37,557 bases of DNA, from assembly GCA_031285725.1 (NCBI GenBank), contig JAITVP010000056.1, positions 1-37,557 of the forward strand. The letters are read 5' to 3'. The translations under genes and the position numbers were made by a program. The stretch is from Bacteroidales bacterium (GTDB lineage Bacteria > Bacteroidota > Bacteroidia > Bacteroidales > WCHB1-69). Below the pieces are notes generated by a model. It was given only the letters and a program-made list of their open reading frames with translations. It was not told the origin of the DNA and made no database searches. Positions 1 to 7,671 of the stretch are shown here, piece by piece; position 1 is the stretch's first letter; each line of letters opens with the position of its first letter.

Positions 1-266
1 CCGTAATCGTCATACGAAACGATAATCACACCCTCAGGACAATCAAAATAAGACTCCTCGCCGTTTTCATATTTGTTGAGGAGCGAAGCGGTGATGTGGA
101 AACTGAGCCGGCCGGAATCACTGAAAAAAATCTCAATGTCCTTGGCCGATTCTTCCGGAAATTTTCCGTCATATTCTTTAGGGGAAATGACGGAAAAATC
201 ATCATTGCAAGCCATAAAAAACACCATAACGAGACAAGTCGCTATGGTGTTTTTGTATTTTTTCAT
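1..266 (-). CDS. lptC: LPS export protein LptC-like lipoprotein (partial, C-terminus outside window)
   Basis: The first 88 codons are present; the gene runs off the left edge. LptC is the membrane-anchored periplasmic component that passes lipopolysaccharide from the LptBFG transporter to LptA. The protein starts with a short hydrophobic segment ending in FFMAC, a plausible lipoprotein signal, then shows a pattern I associate with Bacteroidota LptC: ESAKDIEIFFSDSGRLSF, then a line on a target being changed (HITASLLNKYENGEES) and PEGVIIVSYDD. The start is the ATG at 264-266, 20 bp after the TPR gene's stop, so it is the fourth gene of the coaX operon. An LptF/LptG-type permease lies far away at 27686. 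The family call rests on motif memory and gene order (coaX, barrel, TPR, lptC is a common Bacteroidales order). Confidence 0.75.
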   Translation of the reverse strand, partial: MKKYKNTIATCLVMVFFMACNDDFSVISPKEYDGKFPEESAKDIEIFFSDSGRLSFHITASLLNKYENGEESYFDCPEGVIIVSYDDY

Positions 267-286
267 ACCATATAAATTATAGTGTA

Positions 287-1726
287 TTAGCGGACGGTTG
301 TGTTTTCTTGTATCCAGCAGCCCACGCGGTAAGAATCGCCGGCTTTCAACGCGCGCATATTCTTATCACCTTCCGATGGGTAGGTCAATCCTGCCAGAGC
401 GGCTCTTGCGTCGCTGGCCACAGAAGAATCCACGGCCATCGCTCTATGGAACTTGTCGGCTGCCGCCCAGCTGGTAGCGTAAGGAAGCGCACCGTCCGTA
501 TTGCATTGTGAAGCAGAATAAGCATACAACTGACCGATCAAAATGTACGCCCGACCGAAATTGGGATTGATTCGCAACGCTTCCTGAGCGGCGCTTCTTG
601 CTCTAGAATATTCATTTTTCAATTGATAGCAAGAGGCCATTAAAAAATAGGCCATCACCTTGCTCTCGTTAGTTTCATACAGGCTAATTGCTTGTTGATA
701 ATAGCCGATCGCCTTGTCGTATTCTTTGGCTTTCAATGAGGAGTTTCCCAGCAGGAACGCACTGAACGCCGCCGGATTTTGCTCATGATAAAGCGACAAT
801 CCCTCCATGAAAACGGGAGAATCCACGCAGCCAGCCTTACTCATCGTTCTGACAATCTTGCCCACTACAGTTATATTGCTCTTGTTTTCAGCTAATTTAA
901 CAGCGTAAACTTTTTCCAATACTGAACACGGTGCATACGGCATGAAAATAAGCTCAATATTGGTCATCGTTTTTTGATAGTTGTCAACCAATTTCATTTG
1001 ACGTGCGGTGTCTTCGCTGGCCAATTTGAATTTTTTTTCGTAATCGACAGCCGAAATCCGGTTCGCTTCCCGCAACGAATCCAACACCGCTAACTCTGCC
1101 AACTGTTTTTCGTATTGTTTGTAAGCGTTTTCGATTGCCAAATCAATGGGTTCGCTGGCGCGTTCATAAGCCTCAATGATGTAGGTGGTATCCTTGTTCA
1201 TCTTCAACATGATTTCCGCTGTCCGCATATAATAATCCAAAATCGTGGGTTGTGATTTTTCCTTTTCCATATCGATGGATTTGACGAACAAGTCGTATGC
1301 TTTGGCATAATCGGTTCTCCGGCGATAGCGCATCAAATTGTAGCCTTGGAATCCAAAGCCGCTACCTTCCGAGAAATTTTCAGGAAAATGGATGTGTCGC
1401 ACTTGGTAAGACCAGAGCAACGAGTCGATCAGTCTCTCTTTTCTTACAGAATCTTCTTCGTCTTTGATCAAATTATCGAACATATTTTGCGAATAGCTAA
1501 ACAGTGCGGACCAAGAACGGGGACAAGCGTTCACCAAATCTTGCCAATATTCGTACGCTTTCTGGTAATCTTTTTGCGTGTAATAGGTTCTGAATCCGTT
1601 GAGATTCTCAATACATTTGATGGAATCCTCCGGATTTGCCCCATATTTGAAAGTGACTGTTTTTTGTGCCTGCAGGGCGGTAATGCTAATTAATAAAACT
1701 GAAATTAATAGACTTACTTTCTTCAT
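287..1726 (-). CDS. Secreted tetratricopeptide-repeat protein
   Basis: A protein of about 479 residues with a clear cleavable signal peptide (MKKVSLLISVLLISITALQAQ), so it should be periplasmic or outer-membrane associated. I chose the ATG at 1726 because it places the signal peptide at the very N-terminus; an in-frame ATG four codons upstream (1738) would also work. The central part is helical and rich in Lys/Glu. Two TPR-like helix pairs are visible near the C-terminal third (KEYDKAIGYYQQAISLYE and NEYSRARSAAQEALRINPNF), which would bind a protein partner. It ends in CWIQENTTVR, a tail I recall from Bacteroidales homologs. It lies between an outer-membrane barrel and lptC, so a job in envelope or LPS assembly is inferred from context. 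No catalytic motif is seen and the exact function is unknown. Confidence 0.8.
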   Translation of the reverse strand: MKKVSLLISVLLISITALQAQKTVTFKYGANPEDSIKCIENLNGFRTYYTQKDYQKAYEYWQDLVNACPRSWSALFSYSQNMFDNLIKDEEDSVRKERLIDSLLWSYQVRHIHFPENFSEGSGFGFQGYNLMRYRRRTDYAKAYDLFVKSIDMEKEKSQPTILDYYMRTAEIMLKMNKDTTYIIEAYERASEPIDLAIENAYKQYEKQLAELAVLDSLREANRISAVDYEKKFKLASEDTARQMKLVDNYQKTMTNIELIFMPYAPCSVLEKVYAVKLAENKSNITVVGKIVRTMSKAGCVDSPVFMEGLSLYHEQNPAAFSAFLLGNSSLKAKEYDKAIGYYQQAISLYETNESKVMAYFLMASCYQLKNEYSRARSAAQEALRINPNFGRAYILIGQLYAYSASQCNTDGALPYATSWAAADKFHRAMAVDSSVASDARAALAGLTYPSEGDKNMRALKAGDSYRVGCWIQENTTVR

Positions 1727-1791
1727 GTTTTTAACCATAACTACATTAATACTTATTTTTCTGGATAATTAACTTTAAAATCCAACTTTTA

Positions 1792-3060
1792 TTATTCCAA
1801 ACGAGTCCGTTGGTACCACTTTTCTTGTAAGATGAAATTGAAGGATATTTTGAGATAATCCTGCAAAATCAGATCGTAGGAAGTGGTTCCCATCCGCCCG
1901 TATTCAAAAACGATGTTGATAGTGGAGTTGGTGTTGAACGTTTGGAGCGGAATCCCGATTCCCAAGGAGATATTATACTCTGATAACACTTTCTCGTTGA
2001 GGGTTAGATAACCGGTGGAGTGCTTGAATCCGGCGCGGTATCTCAACTTCTTGAAAAACTTGGGCGATGCGGGATCTGCGCAGTATTGCAAACCGATAGA
2101 GGTTATCCAATTGTTGGAGAGGGAGTCGCTTTTCCCCATGCTTTCAAATTTCTTCCAATTTTGCCACGTCACATCCGCTCCGATAAGCCAAACATTTTTG
2201 AATGAATAAGATAGACCGGCTCCGATGGATTGTGGCAACTTCATCGTCCCTTTCACAGCTGCCGTACTGACAATGGTGTCCAAGGTATAGGAAGCATCGT
2301 ATTCTCCCGTGTAGTTTCCGATCATCAAGTCTTGCTTCACTCCGATATAGGCGGAATTTTCATATACCAATCCGAAACCCAGCTTGTGATTTTCCTTGAG
2401 CGGGAGGAAATATTGAAGACCTGCGGAGAGGTACAAACCGTCCACTTTGTCGCGTTGATCTATTCTCGTGTTAAAAAAATAATTCTCGTTATATTCGGCA
2501 TAGCGGGTATCGTGGAGCGTGCCCCACAAGTAGGATAGATTCAGCCCGATAGAGAGATTTCTCGTCAGTCGGAAAGCGTTTCCCCAGTACACTTGGTTCA
2601 GTCCGCCATCGCCTTCGTAGCGGTAGCTATAGCCTTCGTGGCCCGTATCATTGATTTTGTAACCTACATCGCTGAACGGCAACACACCGAGACTGGTGCG
2701 CCAGAACTTCGCCACTGAAAATCCAATGGTTAGATAATTGAACCGAGCCAGCGTGTTTTTTTGATTCATATCCGTGTTTTTCAAAGAGATAGAAGATGTT
2801 GAAAACGCAACATCAGCGATAAAAGAGAGCGAATCGAATGCGATGTAAGACGCCGGATTTTTATAGTTTACAAAACGGTTGCTTTGGATGGCATAGGAAG
2901 TTCCACCCATAGCACTGAGCGATGCGTTGGTGGTGTTACTCAAAATACCAATCCCAAAACCCGAGTAAGGTGAACTGATCCCCGTTTGTGCGTTTCCGAT
3001 GATGTGGATTCCCATCAGGATGATTAACGTAACGACCAGGATATTAAATTTTTTCAGCAT
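1792..3060 (-). CDS. Outer-membrane beta-barrel protein, function unknown
   Basis: 422 residues: signal peptide (hydrophobic stretch to about residue 24, ending GNAQ), then SSPYSGFGIGIL, a start typical of Bacteroidota outer-membrane barrels related to the FadL/OmpP1 style. The rest alternates polar and hydrophobic residues with many aromatics at strand ends (for example YLTIGFSVAKFWRTSLGV, LRYRAGFKHSTGYLT), as expected of transmembrane beta strands, and the final segment (DYLKISFNFILQEKWYQ) could be a C-terminal strand. The start overlaps the end of coaX by 17 bp, so the two are translationally linked. In Bacteroidales this barrel commonly sits between coaX and the TPR/lptC genes, which hints at a role in outer-membrane or LPS maintenance. 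The substrate, if any, cannot be told. Confidence 0.75.
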   Translation of the reverse strand: MLKKFNILVVTLIILMGIHIIGNAQTGISSPYSGFGIGILSNTTNASLSAMGGTSYAIQSNRFVNYKNPASYIAFDSLSFIADVAFSTSSISLKNTDMNQKNTLARFNYLTIGFSVAKFWRTSLGVLPFSDVGYKINDTGHEGYSYRYEGDGGLNQVYWGNAFRLTRNLSIGLNLSYLWGTLHDTRYAEYNENYFFNTRIDQRDKVDGLYLSAGLQYFLPLKENHKLGFGLVYENSAYIGVKQDLMIGNYTGEYDASYTLDTIVSTAAVKGTMKLPQSIGAGLSYSFKNVWLIGADVTWQNWKKFESMGKSDSLSNNWITSIGLQYCADPASPKFFKKLRYRAGFKHSTGYLTLNEKVLSEYNISLGIGIPLQTFNTNSTINIVFEYGRMGTTSYDLILQDYLKISFNFILQEKWYQRTRLE

Positions 3061-3775
3061 TTATTTTTAGTATTTCATGTAACCCTTTCAGGATAAAATT
3101 AGAGTCGGCAAATATCACATTTTTCACCGACTTTTGCAAGTACTCCGCATCGCCGCCCGTCAGTACCGTTTTGAGGAGAGGATAATTTTTTTGGTATTGA
3201 TTCATAAATCCTTGTATCTCAAAAACAAGCCCATTGATAACGCCGCTTTTGATAGATTGTTGTGTATCGTTGCCTACATAATAATCAATTTCATTTTTAC
3301 TCACTAACGGTAATTTTCCGGTGTATTGTTTCAGGGCGTTGAAGCGCATCTCCAAGCCCGGTGAAATCGCACCGCCGTGGTAAGCGCCGTGACGGTCAGT
3401 GAAATCATAAACGACACAAGTGCCCGCTTGGATAGACAATACATCCTCATCCGGAAAATAACAGGCGGCGGCCACGGCGTTGGCGATACGATCCAGTCCC
3501 AGCGTATGGGGGGAGGTGTAATTCAACGTGATCGGTAAGCGCAAAGTATGGGAGAACGAAACCGCCAGCGTGTGACTTGCGAGAAATGCCGTCCAATCAG
3601 GCATTATTGCCCGCACCGAAGAGACCATGGACCGTTTGACGGAATATGTTTCGCAAAGCGATTCAATTGTTTTTAATAAAATATCTTCTTGTTTATCAAA
3701 AAAAAACAACGTGCCATCCGGATCGAAAATCCCGATCTTGCACAAGGTGTTGCCGATGTCGATGACTAAATCCAT
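3044..3775 (-). CDS. coaX: Type III pantothenate kinase
   Basis: Phosphorylates pantothenate, the first step of coenzyme A synthesis, in the cytoplasm. The family motifs are in order: DIGNT at residues 6-10 (phosphate binding), PHTLGLDRIANAVAA in the middle (pantothenate-binding aspartate), GTCVVYDF, GGAISPGL and LTGGDAEYL. This is the acetate kinase-like fold of CoaX, not CoaA (P-loop) or PanK-II. I chose the ATG at 3773-3775 because it begins MDLVIDIGNT, the usual CoaX start, rather than the ATG 24 bp upstream, which adds MPFLKSII and would start within 22 bp of the promoter box. Length about 243 aa is normal. First gene of the minus-strand operon, driven by the box at 3797-3804. Confidence 0.93.
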   Translation of the reverse strand: MDLVIDIGNTLCKIGIFDPDGTLFFFDKQEDILLKTIESLCETYSVKRSMVSSVRAIMPDWTAFLASHTLAVSFSHTLRLPITLNYTSPHTLGLDRIANAVAAACYFPDEDVLSIQAGTCVVYDFTDRHGAYHGGAISPGLEMRFNALKQYTGKLPLVSKNEIDYYVGNDTQQSIKSGVINGLVFEIQGFMNQYQKNYPLLKTVLTGGDAEYLQKSVKNVIFADSNFILKGLHEILKINAEKI

Positions 3776-3796
3776 GATTATGCTCTTCAAAAACGG

Positions 3797-3804
3797 CAAA
3801 GGTA
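3797..3804 (-). promoter_or_regulatory. Bacteroidota -7 promoter box for coaX operon
   Basis: On the minus strand this reads TACCTTTG, a perfect match to the Bacteroidota primary-sigma -7 consensus TAnnTTTG, 21 bp before the chosen coaX start. No clear -33 TTTG is seen. It lies only 13 bp from the divergent box at 3818. Confidence 0.55.
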
Positions 3805-3817
3805 CGAAGTTTTTCGC

Positions 3818-3825
3818 TACCTTTG
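3818..3825 (+). promoter_or_regulatory. Bacteroidota -7 promoter box for dprA
   Basis: TACCTTTG on the plus strand, 19 bp before the dprA start codon. It matches TAnnTTTG exactly. A -33 TTTG is not evident. The dprA leader would be very short, a dozen nucleotides or so. Confidence 0.55.
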
Positions 3826-3844
3826 CTCCTCTAAAATCACTCCG

Positions 3845-4945
3845 ATGCTCAACGAAACTCTCTGCCGCTTGGCACTACAGTACCTGCCCAATTATGGCAA
3901 TGTCATCATCAAAAAAATCATTGAAGAGACTGGCAGCGCGCACGCTGTTTTTCACGATGTCGCTTTGCACAAACATTTCATTAAAAAGATTAACCGGGCG
4001 TTGTCCCGGCCGGTCATCACGGACGAAATCCGGAGGAAAATCGAGGATGAACTCGCATGGATGTCGGCCAACCACGTGAATATCTGTTTCGTGGCGGATG
4101 AGAATTATCCCCATCGTTTTCAAAATTGCAACGATACACCGTATATGTTTTATTATAAGGGGAATGGCCATTTTAACCGACAAAAAAGCGTGGCTATTGT
4201 GGGCACGCGTAATGCTTCAATTTATGGGAAAGAGGTTGTGAAAAAGATCATTTCCGAATTGGCTGCATGTAACTTATCCATTGTCAGTGGGTTGGCAGAG
4301 GGGATCGACACCATGGCTCACGAAGGGGCGTTGGCCTACAACCTTCACACCATTGCCGTGCTGGGTTCCGGCTTAGGTCGAATCTATCCTGACTCTAACC
4401 ACAAACTGGCCCGTGACATGGTGGAGCAAGGTGGGTCGCTGATTTCGGAGTTTCCCTACAGAACTATCCCCGACCGGGGCAACTTCCCTAAGCGTAACCG
4501 GATCATCGCCGCCTTGGCCGATGTGGTGATCGTAGCCGAAAGCGCGCTCAAGGGTGGTAGCATTATCACCGCATACATCGCCCACTCTTACAACCGCGAC
4601 ATTTTCGCCGTACCTGGTTCAGTGTTTCAGGGCTCGTCAGCGGGTTGCCACGAACTGATCCGGCGAAACATCGCTGGCATCATCACTTCCGGCAAGGAAC
4701 TCATGGAGATGATGCGCTGGTGCGATGAAAAACCCAAAACGGTGCAACGCGCGTTGTTCCTTGACCTTACGGAAGAAGAGAAAACGCTTACCACTCTCAT
4801 CGAATACCATGGCGAGTGTCCCATTGATATTATCAACGGTACTGTAAGCAACCTCACTCCCAGCAAAATAGCCGGAATATTGCTGGGACTCGAACTGAAA
4901 GGGGTATTGGAGTGCCGACCCGGAAAAGTATATCGGATGATATAA
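3845..4945 (+). CDS. dprA: DNA-processing protein DprA
   Basis: Binds incoming single-stranded DNA and loads RecA during natural transformation; also present in many species not known to be competent. The 366-residue protein has an N-terminal helical part, then the Rossmann-like DprA core: VGTRNASIYGKEV, SGLAEGIDTMAH, VLGSGLGRIYPDSN, LISEFPY, FPKRNRIIAALADVVIVAE, KGGSIITAYIA and a PGS...SAGCHELI element. The last ~60 residues (from about LTEEEKTLTTLIEY) look like the DprA winged-helix domain. All core motifs are intact, so it should be functional. The first ATG is used, 19 bp after the promoter box. It is divergent from coaX and is followed by an independent promoter, so it is probably monocistronic. 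Confidence 0.95.
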   Translation: MLNETLCRLALQYLPNYGNVIIKKIIEETGSAHAVFHDVALHKHFIKKINRALSRPVITDEIRRKIEDELAWMSANHVNICFVADENYPHRFQNCNDTPYMFYYKGNGHFNRQKSVAIVGTRNASIYGKEVVKKIISELAACNLSIVSGLAEGIDTMAHEGALAYNLHTIAVLGSGLGRIYPDSNHKLARDMVEQGGSLISEFPYRTIPDRGNFPKRNRIIAALADVVIVAESALKGGSIITAYIAHSYNRDIFAVPGSVFQGSSAGCHELIRRNIAGIITSGKELMEMMRWCDEKPKTVQRALFLDLTEEEKTLTTLIEYHGECPIDIINGTVSNLTPSKIAGILLGLELKGVLECRPGKVYRMI

Positions 4946-4974
4946 ACAGGAAAAAAAGGCAAAAGATAATTATG

Positions 4975-4982
4975 TACCTTTG
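4975..4982 (+). promoter_or_regulatory. Bacteroidota -7 promoter box for the lipoprotein/rSAM operon
   Basis: TACCTTTG followed by CGC, an exact TAnnTTTG match, 24 bp before the ATG at 5007. It would start the lipoprotein/rSAM transcript just after dprA. No strong -33 element is visible, only an A/G-rich tract upstream. Confidence 0.55.
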
Positions 4983-5006
4983 CGCATCGTTAAAGATCCA
5001 AACACT

Positions 5007-5435
5007 ATGAAAAAAATCGAATTAAAAACAAGAAAATGGCTTCGTACTCTTTTTGGCTGTGTCAGTTTGACTGCCGTGGCTTTTGTATTTCAGGCGTGTT
5101 ATGGAACAGGTCCTGATGAGTCTTTTGATGTGAAATTGACAGGCATGGTGACTTCGAAAAGTACCAATTTGCCGGTAAAAGGAATAACTGTTACGGTCAA
5201 TGAAGGCATTAATTATGGAATTACCGATGAGGACGGCAATTTTGATTTTTACGCCAGCATTAAACCTTTTGATTATTATAAAGACAGTGTGCATTATACT
5301 CCCGACAGCGTGAGAATCAATTTTTTAGACACTGACGGCGTTGAAAACGGCTTTTTCGTTGACACGATGATCATCATCAACCCCGTTAGCCAAGATGAGG
5401 CGAAAATCTTTATGGAGTTGGAAGAAAAGCAGTGA
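5007..5435 (+). CDS. Radical SAM-associated putative lipoprotein (rSAM/lipoprotein system)
   Basis: A 142-residue protein with N-terminal basic residues, a hydrophobic segment and a lipobox-like FQAC (Cys31), followed by YGTGPD. The mature part (SFDVKLTGMVTSKSTNLPVKGITV, then GITDEDGNFDFYA) looks like a small carboxypeptidase-regulatory-like beta sandwich. This combination (lipobox, YGTP/YGTG, VxG-V-TNLPVKGI) matches what I remember of the lipoprotein partner in the Bacteroidota 'rSAM/lipoprotein system', named from genomic co-occurrence. I use the ATG at 5007 (MKKIELK) because it follows the promoter box; the longer reading from 4980 would begin inside the box. Its stop overlaps the GTG start of the radical SAM gene. 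It may be the substrate of that enzyme, but this is not shown by the sequence. Confidence 0.78.
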   Translation: MKKIELKTRKWLRTLFGCVSLTAVAFVFQACYGTGPDESFDVKLTGMVTSKSTNLPVKGITVTVNEGINYGITDEDGNFDFYASIKPFDYYKDSVHYTPDSVRINFLDTDGVENGFFVDTMIIINPVSQDEAKIFMELEEKQ

Positions 5436-6571
5436 AAAAGGTCATAAAACGAATCATTTCCATATTCCTCCATCGCATTTTTCGTAAAAACGAAACTAAG
5501 TTACATATTCTCAACTATTTGTTTTGGGAGTGTACGTGGCGTTGCAATTTAAACTGCCTGCATTGCGGTTCCGATTGCCAGGCCAGCAGTACTGTTCCCG
5601 ATATGCCGTTTGAGGATTTTCTCGACGCTATCCAGCCGCTGAAGAGACACTATCCCAAAAATTCCATCTTGGTTGTGATCACTGGTGGCGAACCGTTGCT
5701 GCGGCAAGATTTGGCGGAGTGTGGTAAACGATTGCGCGACAAGGGTTTCCGCTGGAGCATGGTCACCAACGGCTACGCTTATGATGAGGCGATGCATGCT
5801 AAACTAGTCTCGGCGGGAATGGGTAGCATTACCGTGAGTTTGGATGGCTTAGAGACAAACCACAACTGGCTGAGAAACAATCCGAAAAGTTTCGACCGTG
5901 CAGTGAAAGCATTGGAACTGATTATCTCGTATCCTCGTCTGAATTACGATGTTGTCACGTGTGTAAATCAACGGAATGTGTTGGAACTTTCTGAATTGAA
6001 AGAGTTCTTGATTTCAAAAAAGATAAAAAAATGGCGCATTTTCACCATCGCTCCCATTGGCAGGGCGGACGAAAGTCCAGAGATGATGTTGACCAACGAG
6101 CAAACCCGGCAACTGATGGACTTTATCGCCGACACGCGCCGACACGACCCCCGCATAGCACTCACTTTCAGTTGTGAAAGCTACGTCGGCGACTACGAGA
6201 AGAAGGTGCGTGACAGCTATTTTTTTTGCCGTGCCGGTATTAACATTGGTTCGGTGTTGATCGATGGCGGCATCTCCGCCTGCCCGAATATCGACCGGAA
6301 TTTTGTGCAAGGCAACATCCACACAGATAATTTGTTAGATGTGTGGGAAAACCGTTTCGAGGTGATGCGAAACCGGCAATGGTGCAGAACGGGCATTTGC
6401 AGAAATTGTAAAGATTTCAAACATTGCAACGGCGGGGCCATGCACCTTTGGAATGTGGAACGGGAAGGGATAAAGGGGTGTGTGAAGGAGAAGATTCATT
6501 CCATTTCCGAAACTCAAAGCGAGCGCACCGTTTGCCTTGGGCCAGTCCACGACTATTTGGAGGGATTATAA
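5432..6571 (+). CDS. Radical SAM/SPASM-type enzyme of the rSAM/lipoprotein system
   Basis: 379 residues, GTG start inside the lipoprotein stop (4-bp overlap), so co-translated. The radical SAM 4Fe-4S motif C-x3-C-x2-C is at Cys38, Cys42 and Cys45 (CNLNCLHC); TGGEPLL (residues 84-90) is the SAM-binding GGEP motif. The C-terminal part holds a second cysteine set, C266, C284, C318, C323, C326, C332 and C350, in the layout of a SPASM/twitch domain that binds auxiliary Fe-S clusters and is typical of peptide-modifying enzymes. The N-terminal 25 residues are basic and amphipathic and may lie on the membrane. The likely role is post-translational modification of a peptide or protein, perhaps the adjacent lipoprotein. 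The substrate and chemistry are unknown. Confidence 0.88.
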   Translation: MKKVIKRIISIFLHRIFRKNETKLHILNYLFWECTWRCNLNCLHCGSDCQASSTVPDMPFEDFLDAIQPLKRHYPKNSILVVITGGEPLLRQDLAECGKRLRDKGFRWSMVTNGYAYDEAMHAKLVSAGMGSITVSLDGLETNHNWLRNNPKSFDRAVKALELIISYPRLNYDVVTCVNQRNVLELSELKEFLISKKIKKWRIFTIAPIGRADESPEMMLTNEQTRQLMDFIADTRRHDPRIALTFSCESYVGDYEKKVRDSYFFCRAGINIGSVLIDGGISACPNIDRNFVQGNIHTDNLLDVWENRFEVMRNRQWCRTGICRNCKDFKHCNGGAMHLWNVEREGIKGCVKEKIHSISETQSERTVCLGPVHDYLEGL

Positions 6572-6626
6572 CATTCTACTGTTCAAAACTCATCTTTCCA
6601 TAAAGTATTAACTGTTGTTTTTTTAT

Positions 6627-6634
6627 TACTTTTG
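6627..6634 (+). promoter_or_regulatory. Possible -7 promoter box for ddl cluster
   Basis: TACTTTTG fits TAnnTTTG and lies 22 bp before the ddl start. The region upstream is AT-rich without a correctly spaced TTTG, so this is a moderate call. It would drive the cell-wall gene run that follows. Confidence 0.42.
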
Positions 6635-6656
6635 CAAGATTTATAAGTTTATGATT

Positions 6657-7634
6657 ATGAAAATAATAGCCATATTAATGGGTGGCGATTCGGGGGAGTA
6701 TGAGATCTCGCTGAAGACCGCGGCCAATATTTTCGAAGTAGTGGATCGGACGAAATATGTTCCGTATCTGATCCATCTGAAAGGAAATTCTTGGAGCTAT
6801 ACAGATTCGGAAAATGTAGTATATCAGATAGATAAAAATGATTTTTCTTTACAGATTTCCGATAAGAAGGTTGCGTTCGACACCGTTTTCATTGCCATTC
6901 ACGGCAATCCCGGGGAGAACGGGCATTTGCAGGGATATTTCGATATGTTGAAGATTCCGTATACCGGTTGCGATCTGTTTACCTCGGCGCTCACGTTTAA
7001 CAAGTTTTTCTGCAATATGGCGGTGAAACAGTTCGGTTTTCCCGTTTCTTCGTCATTGCACTTCTACCATGATGAAAAAATGGATTACGAAAAGATCGAG
7101 GAAATGTGTGGTTACCCATGTTTTGTAAAACCTTGTAATTCTGGTTCCAGCGTGGGGGTTACGAAAGTCCGTGATCGCCAAGAACTGGTCAATGCACTGG
7201 TGTTGGCGTTTGAATTCGACGACCAAGTGATGGTCGAAAAATTCATCCCTGGTCGAGAGATGACCTGCGGTGTGGTGAAACTGGACGGACAAGTGAAAGC
7301 GATGGCGGTGACTGAAATTCTGAGTAAGAAGGAATATTACGACTACGAAGCCAAATACACGCCCGGATTTTTGGAATTGGTAACCCCGGCCGAGATCGAC
7401 TTCTTGTTGGAAAGTCAAATCCTCTCGTATTCCGAAAAAATTTTTACCCGACTGGGTTGCCGCGGAGTAGTGCGCATCGACTATATCGTCACCGCTGAAG
7501 GTGTGCCCTATTTTTTAGAAATCAACACGATACCGGGACAAACCGCCATGAGTATCATCCCGCGGCAGGTGCGATACCGAGGATGGGATATCAAAGATTT
7601 TTATAGTAGTTTGATAGAAGAATCATTTTATTGA
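6657..7634 (+). CDS. ddl: D-alanine--D-alanine ligase
   Basis: ATP-grasp enzyme that joins two D-alanines for the peptidoglycan stem peptide, in the cytoplasm. Motifs in order: GGDSGEYEISLKTA (N-terminal loop with the catalytic Glu/Ser region), AIHGNPGENGHLQG, KPCNSGSSVGVTKV (ATP-binding loop), EKFIPGREMTCGVV, EYYDYEAKYTPG (omega loop with the tyrosine found in D-Ala-D-Ala rather than D-Ala-D-Lac ligases) and FLEINTIPGQTAMSIIPRQ (Mg-binding Glu/Asn). I start at the ATG at 6657 (MKIIAILMGG); an in-frame ATG lies two codons upstream, and the longest reading from 6615 would start before the promoter box. First gene of a run of peptidoglycan genes, so it may be co-expressed with the hydrolases that follow. 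Confidence 0.95.
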   Translation: MKIIAILMGGDSGEYEISLKTAANIFEVVDRTKYVPYLIHLKGNSWSYTDSENVVYQIDKNDFSLQISDKKVAFDTVFIAIHGNPGENGHLQGYFDMLKIPYTGCDLFTSALTFNKFFCNMAVKQFGFPVSSSLHFYHDEKMDYEKIEEMCGYPCFVKPCNSGSSVGVTKVRDRQELVNALVLAFEFDDQVMVEKFIPGREMTCGVVKLDGQVKAMAVTEILSKKEYYDYEAKYTPGFLELVTPAEIDFLLESQILSYSEKIFTRLGCRGVVRIDYIVTAEGVPYFLEINTIPGQTAMSIIPRQVRYRGWDIKDFYSSLIEESFY

Positions 7635-7671
7635 TGGGACACGGATTGAGCGGATTTTAAAACATGAAAAC

